Shown piece after piece: positions 1-6,826 of a stretch of DNA of 11,087 bases. The number at the start of each line of letters is the position of its first letter. Position 1 is the stretch's first letter. Source of the DNA: DAOTUL01 sp034437435. GTDB lineage: Bacteria; Chloroflexota; Anaerolineae; Aggregatilineales; Phototrophicaceae. The notes under the pieces were generated by a model. It had not been told where the DNA came from, made no database searches, and was given only the letters and a program-made list of their open reading frames with translations. The stretch spans positions 1 to 11,087 of the forward strand of contig CAYQJO010000148.1 in assembly GCA_964417785.1 (NCBI GenBank). Direction: 5' to 3'. The translations under genes and the position numbers were made by a program.

Positions 1-49
1 CAGTGTAAAATTCGGCTTCCGCCAGTGCCGAATCGACGGTTTGAGACAT
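1..49 (-). CDS. N-terminal fragment of a leftward gene, function unknown
   Basis: An ATG at 47-49 on the minus strand opens a frame with no stop to the window edge, giving 16 codons that begin MSQTVDSALAEAEFY. An AGGA Shine-Dalgarno-like motif lies 8 nt upstream (58-61 on the minus strand), and the gene is divergent from the Nudix operon. The visible part is hydrophilic and slightly acidic, with no signal peptide or membrane segment. It is too short to assign to a family. The start is supported by the ribosome site and by the lack of any other gene in this stretch. Confidence 0.5.
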   Translation of the reverse strand, partial: MSQTVDSALAEAEFYT

Positions 50-127
50 ATTGATTGTCCTGATTTGTCCTTTGTTGGTATTGTAGCGTAACACGAAGAC
101 AGGTAACGAACAATATAGGGTGATTTG
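50..127. promoter_or_regulatory. Divergent intergenic region, presumed to hold both promoters
   Basis: This 78-bp AT-richer gap separates the leftward partial gene from the rightward 11-gene operon, so promoters for both should lie in or near it. I could not find a convincing -35/-10 pair on either strand. ACAATATA at 110-117 resembles a -10 but sits too close to the Nudix start to be one. An imperfect tandem repeat (TGATTGTCC at 52-60, TGATTTGTCC at 61-70) lies next to the leftward start and duplicates its AGGACA-type ribosome site. The promoter role is inferred from gene layout only. Confidence 0.35.
117..123 (+). promoter_or_regulatory. Ribosome binding site AGGGTGA of the Nudix gene
   Basis: AGGGTGA lies 7 nt (counted from GGG) before the ATG at 128-130. 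It decides the start in favour of this ATG over the TTG at 125-127 directly before it. Confidence 0.6.
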
Positions 128-625
128 ATGGGTGCTAATGAACAGGGAGCAGATGCGACGGCGGGGCGCTGGCTGACGATTCCGCGTACTTTGTGTTTCG
201 TCACCTATGGTGACGAGATGCTTCTGATGAAGCGTGGCCCGCACCGGCGGGTGTTCCCCAACCGTTATAACGGTGTGGGCGGCCATATCGAGCGGGACGA
301 AGATCCGTATACCGGAGCGATCCGCGAAATCAAAGAGGAAACTGGCCTGGATGTGCGCGATGTGCGTCTGCGGGGCATCCATAACATCGACGCTGGCGGC
401 GACAGCGGCATTATGATATTTGTATTTACGGCTGAGGCCTTATCACAGCAGTTTGTAGATGCTGGCGACGAGGGGACGTTGTACTGGGTCAGGCGAGATG
501 ACTTGATGGCGCTCGACCTGGTGGAGGACTTGCCGTTTGTGCTGCCACGATTGTGGGATGAGACGCCCTACTTCGCCCATGTGGGTTACAATGAACGTGA
601 TGAGATTCAGGTTCGATTCGCATGA
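128..625 (+). CDS. Nudix hydrolase, MutT/8-oxo-dGTP diphosphatase-like
   Basis: A 165-residue cytoplasmic protein with a perfect Nudix box (G-x5-E-x7-REUxEExGU) at about residues 52-74: GHIERDE, seven residues, then REIKEETGL. The Glu residues of REIKEE bind Mg2+ in this family, which cleaves nucleoside diphosphates linked to another moiety. The segment before the box (LLMKRGPHRRVFPNRYNGVGG) resembles MutT/YvcI-type sanitation enzymes, so 8-oxo-dGTP or a related nucleotide is a reasonable but unproven substrate. Length is normal for a single-domain Nudix protein. The ATG at 128 was chosen because AGGGTGA precedes it. Its TGA overlaps the next ATG (ATGA at 622-625), making it the first gene of the Bat operon. 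An oxidative-damage role would suit the aerotolerance link of Bat proteins, but that is inference. Confidence 0.88.
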   Translation: MGANEQGADATAGRWLTIPRTLCFVTYGDEMLLMKRGPHRRVFPNRYNGVGGHIERDEDPYTGAIREIKEETGLDVRDVRLRGIHNIDAGGDSGIMIFVFTAEALSQQFVDAGDEGTLYWVRRDDLMALDLVEDLPFVLPRLWDETPYFAHVGYNERDEIQVRFA

Positions 626-1044
626 CCGATCATCCTGACATTGAATATGTTGTCGTTGAACAGAGGCGGCGCAGCATCTGGCGGCGACCAGGGTGTCTGC
701 TGGGGTTGCTGCTCTGGATGGTGTTTTTGATGCTGCCGTTGGGGCTGTTTATCCTGGCGATTGAAGGCGACATCACCATCTATCATGGTGGCGGTGTGCC
801 GGAGCGGTTGGAGCATCCCCGCCTGCAAATCCGGTTGGTCTCGGAGATCGACTATCGCGGCCTGAACGTCAACACATCATCGGTGAGCCGGTCAGGATCG
901 AATGCGATGTGTATCCAGACCGATGTGCGCTATCTGCTGTGGCAGGGTGATGGCGAAGCGGCGACCTATTGCGATTGTTATGGGCGCAGTGACACAGAAT
1001 CGGCCTGGGTGTTTGAATCGACAGCAGCGGGGCAGTGTGATTGA
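622..1044 (+). CDS. Single-pass membrane protein with Cys-containing outer domain, unknown function
   Basis: A 140-residue protein that I do not recognise. It has a short basic N-terminus (RRRSIWRRPG, residues 15-24) and then one strong hydrophobic segment at about 25-48. A soluble C-terminal region of about 90 residues follows and carries four cysteines (97, 117, 119, 139), including a CDC pair at 117-119. By the positive-inside rule the C-terminal part should face the periplasm or exterior, where the cysteines could form disulfides. The ATG overlaps the stop of the Nudix gene (ATGA), and its own stop overlaps the next ATG (TGATG at 1042-1046), so it is translationally coupled on both sides. 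That coupling, with coding continuing without gaps, is the main evidence that it is real. Confidence 0.7.
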   Translation: MTDHPDIEYVVVEQRRRSIWRRPGCLLGLLLWMVFLMLPLGLFILAIEGDITIYHGGGVPERLEHPRLQIRLVSEIDYRGLNVNTSSVSRSGSNAMCIQTDVRYLLWQGDGEAATYCDCYGRSDTESAWVFESTAAGQCD

Positions 1045-1340
1045 TGGACCAGCTATTGCAGGAGCTTAATCCTGTCTGGGTCGTTCTTCTGTGCTGTGGA
1101 TTGTGTGTCGGCGGGATTTTCCTGACAATCGTCCTGCCGATTGTTGGTGGTGCGCTGGATATTTTCTTCGGCCTGTTTGAGTTCTTCTTTGACCTGCTCA
1201 GTGGCGGTCCGGTCGCGTGGTGCGGGTGTCTGTTTTTCCTGGGGGCCTGCTGTGGGTGCAGCATTCTGACTTACACGATTATCAATTTGCTTTCAACCTG
1301 TGGCACCCCGGATGCGGTGAATTTCTGTCGGTTGTTTTGA
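1044..1340 (+). CDS. Small cysteine-rich membrane protein, unknown function
   Basis: A 98-residue, very hydrophobic protein with two to three membrane segments (about 11-34, 36-52 and 57-83). It has ten cysteines: 17, 18, 21, 60, 62, 69, 70, 72, 86 and 95. They cluster as CCGLC in the first segment and as CGC and CCGC around the last. I do not recognise a family. The ATG at 1044 is preferred over the in-frame TTG at 1041 because it gives a TGATG overlap with the preceding stop. The stop is 7 nt before moxR and overlaps the moxR ribosome site. The cysteine patches could bind a metal, be lipidated or undergo redox change, but nothing in the sequence decides between these. Confidence 0.68.
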   Translation: MDQLLQELNPVWVVLLCCGLCVGGIFLTIVLPIVGGALDIFFGLFEFFFDLLSGGPVAWCGCLFFLGACCGCSILTYTIINLLSTCGTPDAVNFCRLF

Positions 1341-1343
1341 GGT
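1339..1343 (+). promoter_or_regulatory. Ribosome binding site GAGGT of moxR
   Basis: GAGGT overlaps the TGA of the upstream small membrane gene and lies 4-5 nt before the moxR ATG at 1348. This is the only junction in the operon with a true, though tiny, gap. Confidence 0.55.
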
Positions 1344-1347
1344 CTTT

Positions 1348-2334
1348 ATGTCGTCGATCCAGGAGATGAACGAACGTATTCAAAGTCATGCCCAGGTGAT
1401 GCGCCGGGTGGCAGTTGAGACCGGGCGGGTGATTGTCGGGCAGGATTTGCTTATCAACCGGCTTTTGATTGCGCTGTTGTGCAATCACCATGCGTTGATT
1501 GAGGGGGTACCGGGTCTGGCGAAAACGCTGACCGTGCGCACACTGGCGGCAACGATTCAGGCCGGTTTTCAACGTATTCAGTTTACGCCGGATTTACTGC
1601 CCGCTGATCTGGTGGGTACGCAAATCTACAATCCACGCACGGGCGACTTTACACCAAGACCGGGGCCGATTTTCAGCAATATTATTCTGGCGGATGAGAT
1701 CAATCGTGCACCGGCCAAAGTGCAATCGGCGCTGCTGGAAGCGATGGAGGAGCGACAGGTAACGCTGGGCGAGCAGACTCACCGATTGGCCGATCCGTTT
1801 ATGGTGCTGGCAACGCAGAACCCCATCGAGCAAGAAGGAACCTATCCACTGCCAGAAGCCCAGCTTGACCGGTTTATGTTGAAGGTCGTTGTGGATTATC
1901 CTACCCGCGAGCAGGAGCGGGAGATTGTGGAGCGGATGACGGGTGATGCACCGGCTTTGCTGTCACCGGTGATCGAGGCGGAGGAATTGTATCGCCTGCG
2001 CGGTGTGGTGAATACGATCTATGTGGATGACCGGGTGAAGGACTATGTGCTGGATATTGTGTTTGCTACACGTGAACCGGCAGAAAGTGGTTTTAAGAAT
2101 TTGCAGACATTGATCGAGGTAGGGGCGTCGCCGCGTGCGACGATCTTCTTGATAAAGGCCGCCAAAGCCCATGCTTTTCTGCGTGGTCGCGGATATGTTA
2201 CCCCGGATGATGTGAAGGCGATTGCGCCCGATGTGCTGCGGCATCGTATTGTTCTCACGTTTGAGGCGGAGGCCGAGAACATCACCACGCATCAGATCAT
2301 CCACCAGTTGTTGTCGCGTATCGAAGTGCCGTAA
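1348..2334 (+). CDS. moxR: MoxR-family AAA+ ATPase
   Basis: A 328-residue cytoplasmic AAA+ ATPase of normal MoxR length. Visible motifs are Walker A GVPGLAKT (53-60), the MoxR-typical region QFTPDLLPADLVG (78-90), Walker B IILADE followed by INRAP (112-122), sensor 1 ATQNP (155-159) and the EAQLDRF motif (170-176). A C-terminal helical lid contains SPRATIFLIKAAKAHA and a VTPDDVKAIAPDVLRHR segment. MoxR ATPases act as chaperones that remodel or activate von Willebrand A domain partners. The partners here are almost certainly the DUF58, BatA and BatB proteins encoded directly downstream. The stop overlaps the next start by one base (TAATG), a common arrangement for moxR and DUF58 genes. Confidence 0.96.
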   Translation: MSSIQEMNERIQSHAQVMRRVAVETGRVIVGQDLLINRLLIALLCNHHALIEGVPGLAKTLTVRTLAATIQAGFQRIQFTPDLLPADLVGTQIYNPRTGDFTPRPGPIFSNIILADEINRAPAKVQSALLEAMEERQVTLGEQTHRLADPFMVLATQNPIEQEGTYPLPEAQLDRFMLKVVVDYPTREQEREIVERMTGDAPALLSPVIEAEELYRLRGVVNTIYVDDRVKDYVLDIVFATREPAESGFKNLQTLIEVGASPRATIFLIKAAKAHAFLRGRGYVTPDDVKAIAPDVLRHRIVLTFEAEAENITTHQIIHQLLSRIEVP

Positions 2335-3215
2335 TGCTGGATCCGGAAACCCTGCGGCGAATCCGTCGAATTGAATTGAAGACGCGGCGTCTGGTCAATG
2401 ATTCCTTCGCCGGTGCCTATCACTCAGTGTTTAAAGGGCGCGGGATTGTGTTTGATAATGTGCGTCCGTACCAACCGGGTGACGATGTACGCGACATTGA
2501 TTGGAACGTGACGGCACGCGGTGACGAGGCATTCATCAAGCAGTATGCCGAGGAGCGCGAACTCACGGTTATGGTGGTGCTGGACAGCAGCGCATCGTGC
2601 TTGTTTGGAACTACCTCGCAGAGCAAGCGCGATCTGGCGGCGGAGGTCGGCGCGGTGTTGACGCTGGCGGCGGTCCGCAACAACGATAAAGTGGGTTTGT
2701 TGATCTTCAGCGATCAGGTGGAACATTTCGTGGCACCGCGCAAGGGTCGCAACCATGTGCTGCACGTCATCCGTGACCTGCTGGCCGCACGGCCTGCTAA
2801 CCGGGGAACCAATCTCTCACTGGCATTGCAATCGATCAACCGCTTCTTGAAGCAGCGATCTATCGTCTTTTTTATGTCGGATTTTATGGCTGCACCGGAA
2901 GAGTACGAACGCGACCTGATGGTGACGGCCCGACGTCACGATCTGGTGGCACTGCTATTGACCGATCCGCGTGAGGTCGGGTGGCCGGATGTTGGTCTGG
3001 TGATGGTCGAGGATGCGGAGACCGGCATGGTGCGTCAGATCGACACGTCACCAGTGAATTGGCGGCGGCAGTTCACCCAGGGAAGCCAACACTTTCGGCT
3101 TACCCGTGAGACGATCTTGAAGCAGGCGCGTGTGGATCGGATCGACCTGAACGTCGAGGTGGATTATGTCACTGCATTGACCGAGTTTTTCCAGCGGCGG
3201 CGGGCGCGACGATGA
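2334..3215 (+). CDS. DUF58 protein with VWA-like MIDAS fold
   Basis: A 293-residue protein with the DUF58 signature GRGIVFDNVRPYQPGDDVRDI (36-56), followed by DWN and an FIKQYAEERE segment. A VWA-like fold comes next with MIDAS residues DSSAS (84-88), Thr159 (RGTN) and Asp183 (MSDF), so metal binding looks intact. No signal peptide or membrane segment is visible, so this is a short cytoplasmic form of the family. It is expected to be a direct client or partner of the adjacent MoxR ATPase. The ATG overlaps the moxR stop, and its own TGA overlaps the next ATG (ATGA at 3212-3215). Confidence 0.94.
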   Translation: MLDPETLRRIRRIELKTRRLVNDSFAGAYHSVFKGRGIVFDNVRPYQPGDDVRDIDWNVTARGDEAFIKQYAEERELTVMVVLDSSASCLFGTTSQSKRDLAAEVGAVLTLAAVRNNDKVGLLIFSDQVEHFVAPRKGRNHVLHVIRDLLAARPANRGTNLSLALQSINRFLKQRSIVFFMSDFMAAPEEYERDLMVTARRHDLVALLLTDPREVGWPDVGLVMVEDAETGMVRQIDTSPVNWRRQFTQGSQHFRLTRETILKQARVDRIDLNVEVDYVTALTEFFQRRRARR

Positions 3216-4114
3216 AGGTGCGGAATGTATGTTTGTGTCTTTTATGGCTGGCCCTGACGACCCATGCTCAGGAATTGGCCGGTACGGTCGAGGCGCGTCT
3301 GTCAGCGGATGTACTTACACCGCTGGTGGGCGAGCCGATTCGGTTCACACTGATGGCGAGTACACCAGCGGATACAGTGGTGGTGGAGTGGCCGGAAATC
3401 GTATCTAATTGGGGCGTGTTTGATGTGCGGTCGGTCGGTGAACTCGTTGTCATGGAGACAGCCGACGGCGGTGCGCGATATGAGCAGACTTTCACGGCTT
3501 ATCTCTGGCGACCGGGTGATTATGAATCGCCAGCGTTGTTCCTGGGGTATCGTATTCTGGGCGTGGATGCCGTCTACCGGGTGCCGTTTGATGTGGTCTT
3601 TTTTACGGTACCGAGTGTATTGGAGTCGGTCGATCTCAATCAGACAGTCTTACGGCCTTGCAGACCGCCAGTCAGCCTGTTTTATGTGCCGCGCTGGCTG
3701 ATGATCGCCGGTGTGATGGTCAGTGGGGGTATGGTTTATGGTGGCTGGCGTTGGCGGCGGGAACGACAGGCGCGATTGTTAGCAGCGCATGCGGCGGCGC
3801 GAGTCCGCACGCCAGCCGAGATTGCGCTCGCTCGTCTGGCAGGTCTGCCGGATGATGCGTCGTCCGAGGAGTTTGCCTTTGTCTCCGATTGTGTGCGTGA
3901 TTATATCGCGGATCGTTTTGCTGTTCCGGCACCGGACCTGACCAGCGTTGAGCTTATCAATACGCTTGATTTGCCAGCGAGCCGGTTGGAAGAACTGGAA
4001 CGGCTGCTCAATCAAGCTGATCTGGTGAAGTTCGCCAGTGCTGTGCCGACCGAGCGGCAGACTCGGCGTGCGGCTCGCATTGCGGCGACATGGATCGAAG
4101 CGGTGGATGCATGA
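3212..4114 (+). CDS. Short BatD-like (DUF4381-type) membrane protein
   Basis: A 300-residue exported membrane protein. An N-terminal signal peptide covers about 1-19 with likely cleavage after THA. A beta-rich Ig-like region (about 24-135) resembles the N-terminal domains of BatD. One membrane helix follows at about 161-179, ended by a basic stop-transfer run (WRWRRERQAR). The cytoplasmic C-terminal helical domain (about 198-300) has the pattern EFAFVSDCVRDYI, then LTSVELINTL, then LLNQADLVKFA, typical of DUF4381 and BatD tails. It sits between DUF58 and batA, the usual place for this partner of VWA proteins, and is coupled by ATGA overlaps at both ends. It is a second BatD-type protein in the operon besides the full-length one at 6827-8077. 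Confidence 0.82.
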   Translation: MKVRNVCLCLLWLALTTHAQELAGTVEARLSADVLTPLVGEPIRFTLMASTPADTVVVEWPEIVSNWGVFDVRSVGELVVMETADGGARYEQTFTAYLWRPGDYESPALFLGYRILGVDAVYRVPFDVVFFTVPSVLESVDLNQTVLRPCRPPVSLFYVPRWLMIAGVMVSGGMVYGGWRWRRERQARLLAAHAAARVRTPAEIALARLAGLPDDASSEEFAFVSDCVRDYIADRFAVPAPDLTSVELINTLDLPASRLEELERLLNQADLVKFASAVPTERQTRRAARIAATWIEAVDA

Positions 4115-5106
4115 GCGACTTTCGCTTTGCCGATCCACTGGCGTTTGTATTCTTGCTGGTGCCGCTGGCGTATTATTTGTTGCGGCGACGCTCGATGACC
4201 GGTCTGGTTTACTCGGATACGCGCCTGTTCAGCCATTTGCCCATTTCACTGCGGATGCGGGTGGTATGGCTGCCAGATTTCCTGCGCTGGCTAGCGTGGC
4301 TGGCACTGGTTATTGCGCTGGCGCGGCCCCAGTCGGGCAACGCCGTCGAGTTGATCCGGGGTCAGGGGGTCGATATTGTGCTGGCGCTGGACATTTCGAC
4401 CAGTATGGCGGCGCTCGATTTTGAGCCGCTGAACCGATTGGAGACGGCCAAGATGGTTATCGCGGAGTTCATCGAGAACCGCGATTTTGACCAGATTGGT
4501 CTGGTGGTTTTCGCCCGCAACGCCTATCACCAGGCTCCGTCGACGTTGGATTATCCGGTGCTGCTGCAACTGCTGGATCAAGTACAGCTTGTTTCCGAAC
4601 TGCGGTTCTTTGAGGAACGGCGGCTCAATGGGACGGCTATCGGACTGGGACTGGCAGCGTCAGCCAATATGCTGCGTGACAGCGACACCGCCAGCAAGGT
4701 GATTATTTTGCTGACCGATGGCGACAACAACGCCGGTATTGATCCAACGCAGGCGGCCCAGGCAGTCACGGCGCTCGGTATCCGTATCTACACCATCGGT
4801 ATGGGCCGACCGGGAGTGGTTCAGGTTCCGGGTGAAGATGGTGAGACAACGCTAGTGGAGAGCGATCTGAACGAGGATGCACTGCGTGAGATTGCGGCGG
4901 TTGGCGGTGGCCTGTACTTCCGGGCTGAGGATGCGCAGGGCTTGCAGCAGATTTACAACCGGATTGATCTGTTGGAACGGTCGGATGCGGAACGATTGGT
5001 GTTTGTGCGCTGGCAGGATCGCGCCAGTTTGGTGCTGGTGGTGGCGCTGATTTCGCTCATCGGCGAGCGTGTGCTGCGGCGCACATTGTTCGAGGGCGCG
5101 GCGTGA
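4111..5106 (+). CDS. batA: BatA, VWA-domain membrane protein
   Basis: 331 residues. Membrane segments are at about 8-23 and 57-73, then a VWA domain, then a C-terminal helix at about 305-320, as in BatA/BatB proteins. MIDAS residues are complete: DISTS (94-98), Thr175 (NGTAIG) and Asp203 (LLTDGDNN). BatA-typical stretches include VDIVLALD, IGLVVFA and IYTIGMG. An upstream in-frame ATG at 4090 would add seven residues, but the ATG at 4111 overlaps the preceding stop as ATGA, matches the rest of the operon and leaves a typical SDFRFADPLAF start, so I use 4111. The VWA domain should lie in the periplasm, anchored at both ends. The TGA overlaps the GTG start of batB. Confidence 0.93.
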   Translation: MSDFRFADPLAFVFLLVPLAYYLLRRRSMTGLVYSDTRLFSHLPISLRMRVVWLPDFLRWLAWLALVIALARPQSGNAVELIRGQGVDIVLALDISTSMAALDFEPLNRLETAKMVIAEFIENRDFDQIGLVVFARNAYHQAPSTLDYPVLLQLLDQVQLVSELRFFEERRLNGTAIGLGLAASANMLRDSDTASKVIILLTDGDNNAGIDPTQAAQAVTALGIRIYTIGMGRPGVVQVPGEDGETTLVESDLNEDALREIAAVGGGLYFRAEDAQGLQQIYNRIDLLERSDAERLVFVRWQDRASLVLVVALISLIGERVLRRTLFEGAA

Positions 5107-6086
5107 TCCTGAACCCGGAAGTCCTCTTCTTGCTGGTACTGGTCCCCGTGTTCGCTGTATTCTTCGTCTGGCGTTCGCGAATGCGTGAGCGCGTGCTGCG
5201 CCGGATCGGCGATTCGGAGCGTGTGTTGGCCTTTGCGGTTCAGCGTCGCTGGTGGAACAGCGCGATGTGGCTGGTGGCACTGGTGGCGCTGATCGTGGCT
5301 CTGGCACGACCGACCTGGGGAATCGGTGAGTCGCTGGTCCAGGCGGAGGGCATCTCGGTTGTCGTGGTGCTGGATGTGAGTGTGAGCATGACGGCCCAGG
5401 ATGTGCTGCCGAACCGCCTGGACCGGGCTAAATTGGCGGCTCGCCAGTTGATTCAGGGCGGTGTGGAGAAGGAGGTGGCACTGATCTTGTTTGCCGGGTC
5501 GGCATTTGTTCAGTTCCCGCTTACATATGACACGTTGACCGCCGAAAACTTCCTCAACGCGGCTGGACCGGAGGCGATTTCGCGCCAGGGGACGGCGCTG
5601 GAAGATGCGCTGAGGCTGGCGCTCTCCTTGTTTGACCCACGACGGGCATCGCAGTCAGTGATCGTGGTGTTCACCGATGGCGAAAACCACGAGGGTGTAC
5701 CACAGGTGGCGGCTGAAGCTGCTGCGGAGGCCGGAATCACGATTCATGTGATCGGTTACGGCACACCGGAAGGGGCGCAGATTCCGATTTACGATGATGC
5801 GGGAACATTGACCGGATATAAGACAGATCGTGCGGGGAATGTGGTCGTAACTGCGTTGCAGGAAACCGTGCTGCAAGAGGTCGCTAAAATCGCTGGCGGT
5901 GATTATTGGCGAGCATCTGAGAGTGGCATCGAAGTGGTGGACCTGCTCAACCAGTTGGATGAACTGGAAGCGACTGAGTTGGAACGCCGCCGGCAACCGC
6001 GCCGGATTGAGCGGTTTGGCTGGTTTGTCGCAGTGGCGCTGGTGGCGCTGTCGATTGAGATCATGTTACCGCGGAGGCGGACATGA
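5103..6086 (+). CDS. batB: BatB, VWA-domain membrane protein
   Basis: 327 residues starting at a GTG that overlaps the batA stop (GTGA, 5103-5106). The layout matches BatA: membrane segments at about 6-23 and 53-69, a VWA domain, and a C-terminal helix at about 306-321 with a basic tail. MIDAS residues are DVSVS (91-95), Thr164 (RQGTALEDAL) and Asp192 (FTDGENHEG). The GENHEG motif and the GYGTPEGAQIPI stretch are characteristic of BatB. It differs from BatA in having no insertion before the MIDAS threonine. BatA and BatB are thought to act together in the Bat complex. The stop overlaps the batC ATG (ATGA, 6083-6086). Confidence 0.93.
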   Translation: MILNPEVLFLLVLVPVFAVFFVWRSRMRERVLRRIGDSERVLAFAVQRRWWNSAMWLVALVALIVALARPTWGIGESLVQAEGISVVVVLDVSVSMTAQDVLPNRLDRAKLAARQLIQGGVEKEVALILFAGSAFVQFPLTYDTLTAENFLNAAGPEAISRQGTALEDALRLALSLFDPRRASQSVIVVFTDGENHEGVPQVAAEAAAEAGITIHVIGYGTPEGAQIPIYDDAGTLTGYKTDRAGNVVVTALQETVLQEVAKIAGGDYWRASESGIEVVDLLNQLDELEATELERRRQPRRIERFGWFVAVALVALSIEIMLPRRRT

Positions 6087-6826
6087 GACGGGTTGTAATC
6101 GGTTTGCTGCTGCTGCTGACGGCATGTGGATCGCCGGTGGCGGAAAAGGCGAACCAGGGGAATGCCCGGTTTGATGAAGGTGACTATGAGGCTGCGCTCC
6201 GGGCGTATCAGGCGGCGCAGGTGGCTGCACCAGATCGGCCAGAAGGCTATTTTAACGCCGCAAATGCTCTGTTTGGACTGGTGGAGGTCGAGCGGGCGCT
6301 GGCGGCGTTAGAACAGGCGTTGAGGACGGCTGATGATGATCTGGCGGTGGATGCCTATTACAACATGGGCAATATCTACTATGAGATCGGTTTCTACGAT
6401 CTGGCAGTGGAATTCTATCAGAACGCGCTGCTGCTGGACCCTGAAGACTCCGATGTACGTTTCAACCTGGAACTGGCACTGTTGCGCCAGCGGGTACCGA
6501 CGCCGACTGCGATTGAGCAGCAGACCGAACCGGATCAGCAGCAGTCCGATCCGGAAGTGACGCCGACCAGCCAGCCGGGTGCTTTTGACGGTCCGACGCC
6601 GACGCCGCCTCCATCGGCCCCGGACCTGACGGCAACGCCTGAGACAGACGGGAGTGACTCTGACGAAGGCGAGGAGTCCGAGTCACCGGTGCCTCAGTCC
6701 GATGGTGATATGACGGTGGAAGAAGCGGAGCGTCTGCTGGATCAGGTGCAGCAGAATCAGGAAGCCCTGCGAGAATATCTGGAAGAGAAAGGCGGCGCAG
6801 GGCAGCCGCGTGAGAAGGACTGGTAA
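6083..6826 (+). CDS. batC: BatC, TPR lipoprotein
   Basis: A 247-residue lipoprotein. The signal peptide ends in lipobox LTAC with Cys15 as the lipidation site. About three TPR-type repeats follow (about 18-51, 54-87 and 92-140; for example NQGNARFDEGDYEAALRAY and YYNMGNIYYEIGFYDLAVEFY). Next comes a disordered Pro/Thr/Gln-rich and then acidic linker (about 142-206). A conserved C-terminal helix, EEAERLLDQVQQNQEALREYL, leads to a KDW terminus, which is typical of BatC proteins. The protein should be a membrane-tethered periplasmic scaffold for BatA/BatB. Its TAA is directly followed by the batD ATG without spacing. Confidence 0.9.
   Translation: MRRVVIGLLLLLTACGSPVAEKANQGNARFDEGDYEAALRAYQAAQVAAPDRPEGYFNAANALFGLVEVERALAALEQALRTADDDLAVDAYYNMGNIYYEIGFYDLAVEFYQNALLLDPEDSDVRFNLELALLRQRVPTPTAIEQQTEPDQQQSDPEVTPTSQPGAFDGPTPTPPPSAPDLTATPETDGSDSDEGEESESPVPQSDGDMTVEEAERLLDQVQQNQEALREYLEEKGGAGQPREKDW

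Noticed and set aside
110..117. ACAATATA as a -10 box for the operon
   Set aside because: A start of transcription about 7 nt downstream would fall inside the AGGGTGA ribosome site, and no -35 hexamer sits at the right distance.
4090..4110. Longer start for batA at the upstream ATG (7 extra residues)
   Set aside because: The ATG at 4111 overlaps the preceding stop as ATGA, like most other junctions in this operon. The extra residues are polar and add nothing typical of BatA.
6590..6610. Short GACGCC-type repeat in batC as a possible mobile or regulatory repeat
   Set aside because: It is in frame and simply encodes the Pro/Thr linker (PTPTPPP), a normal low-complexity tether after the TPR domain.
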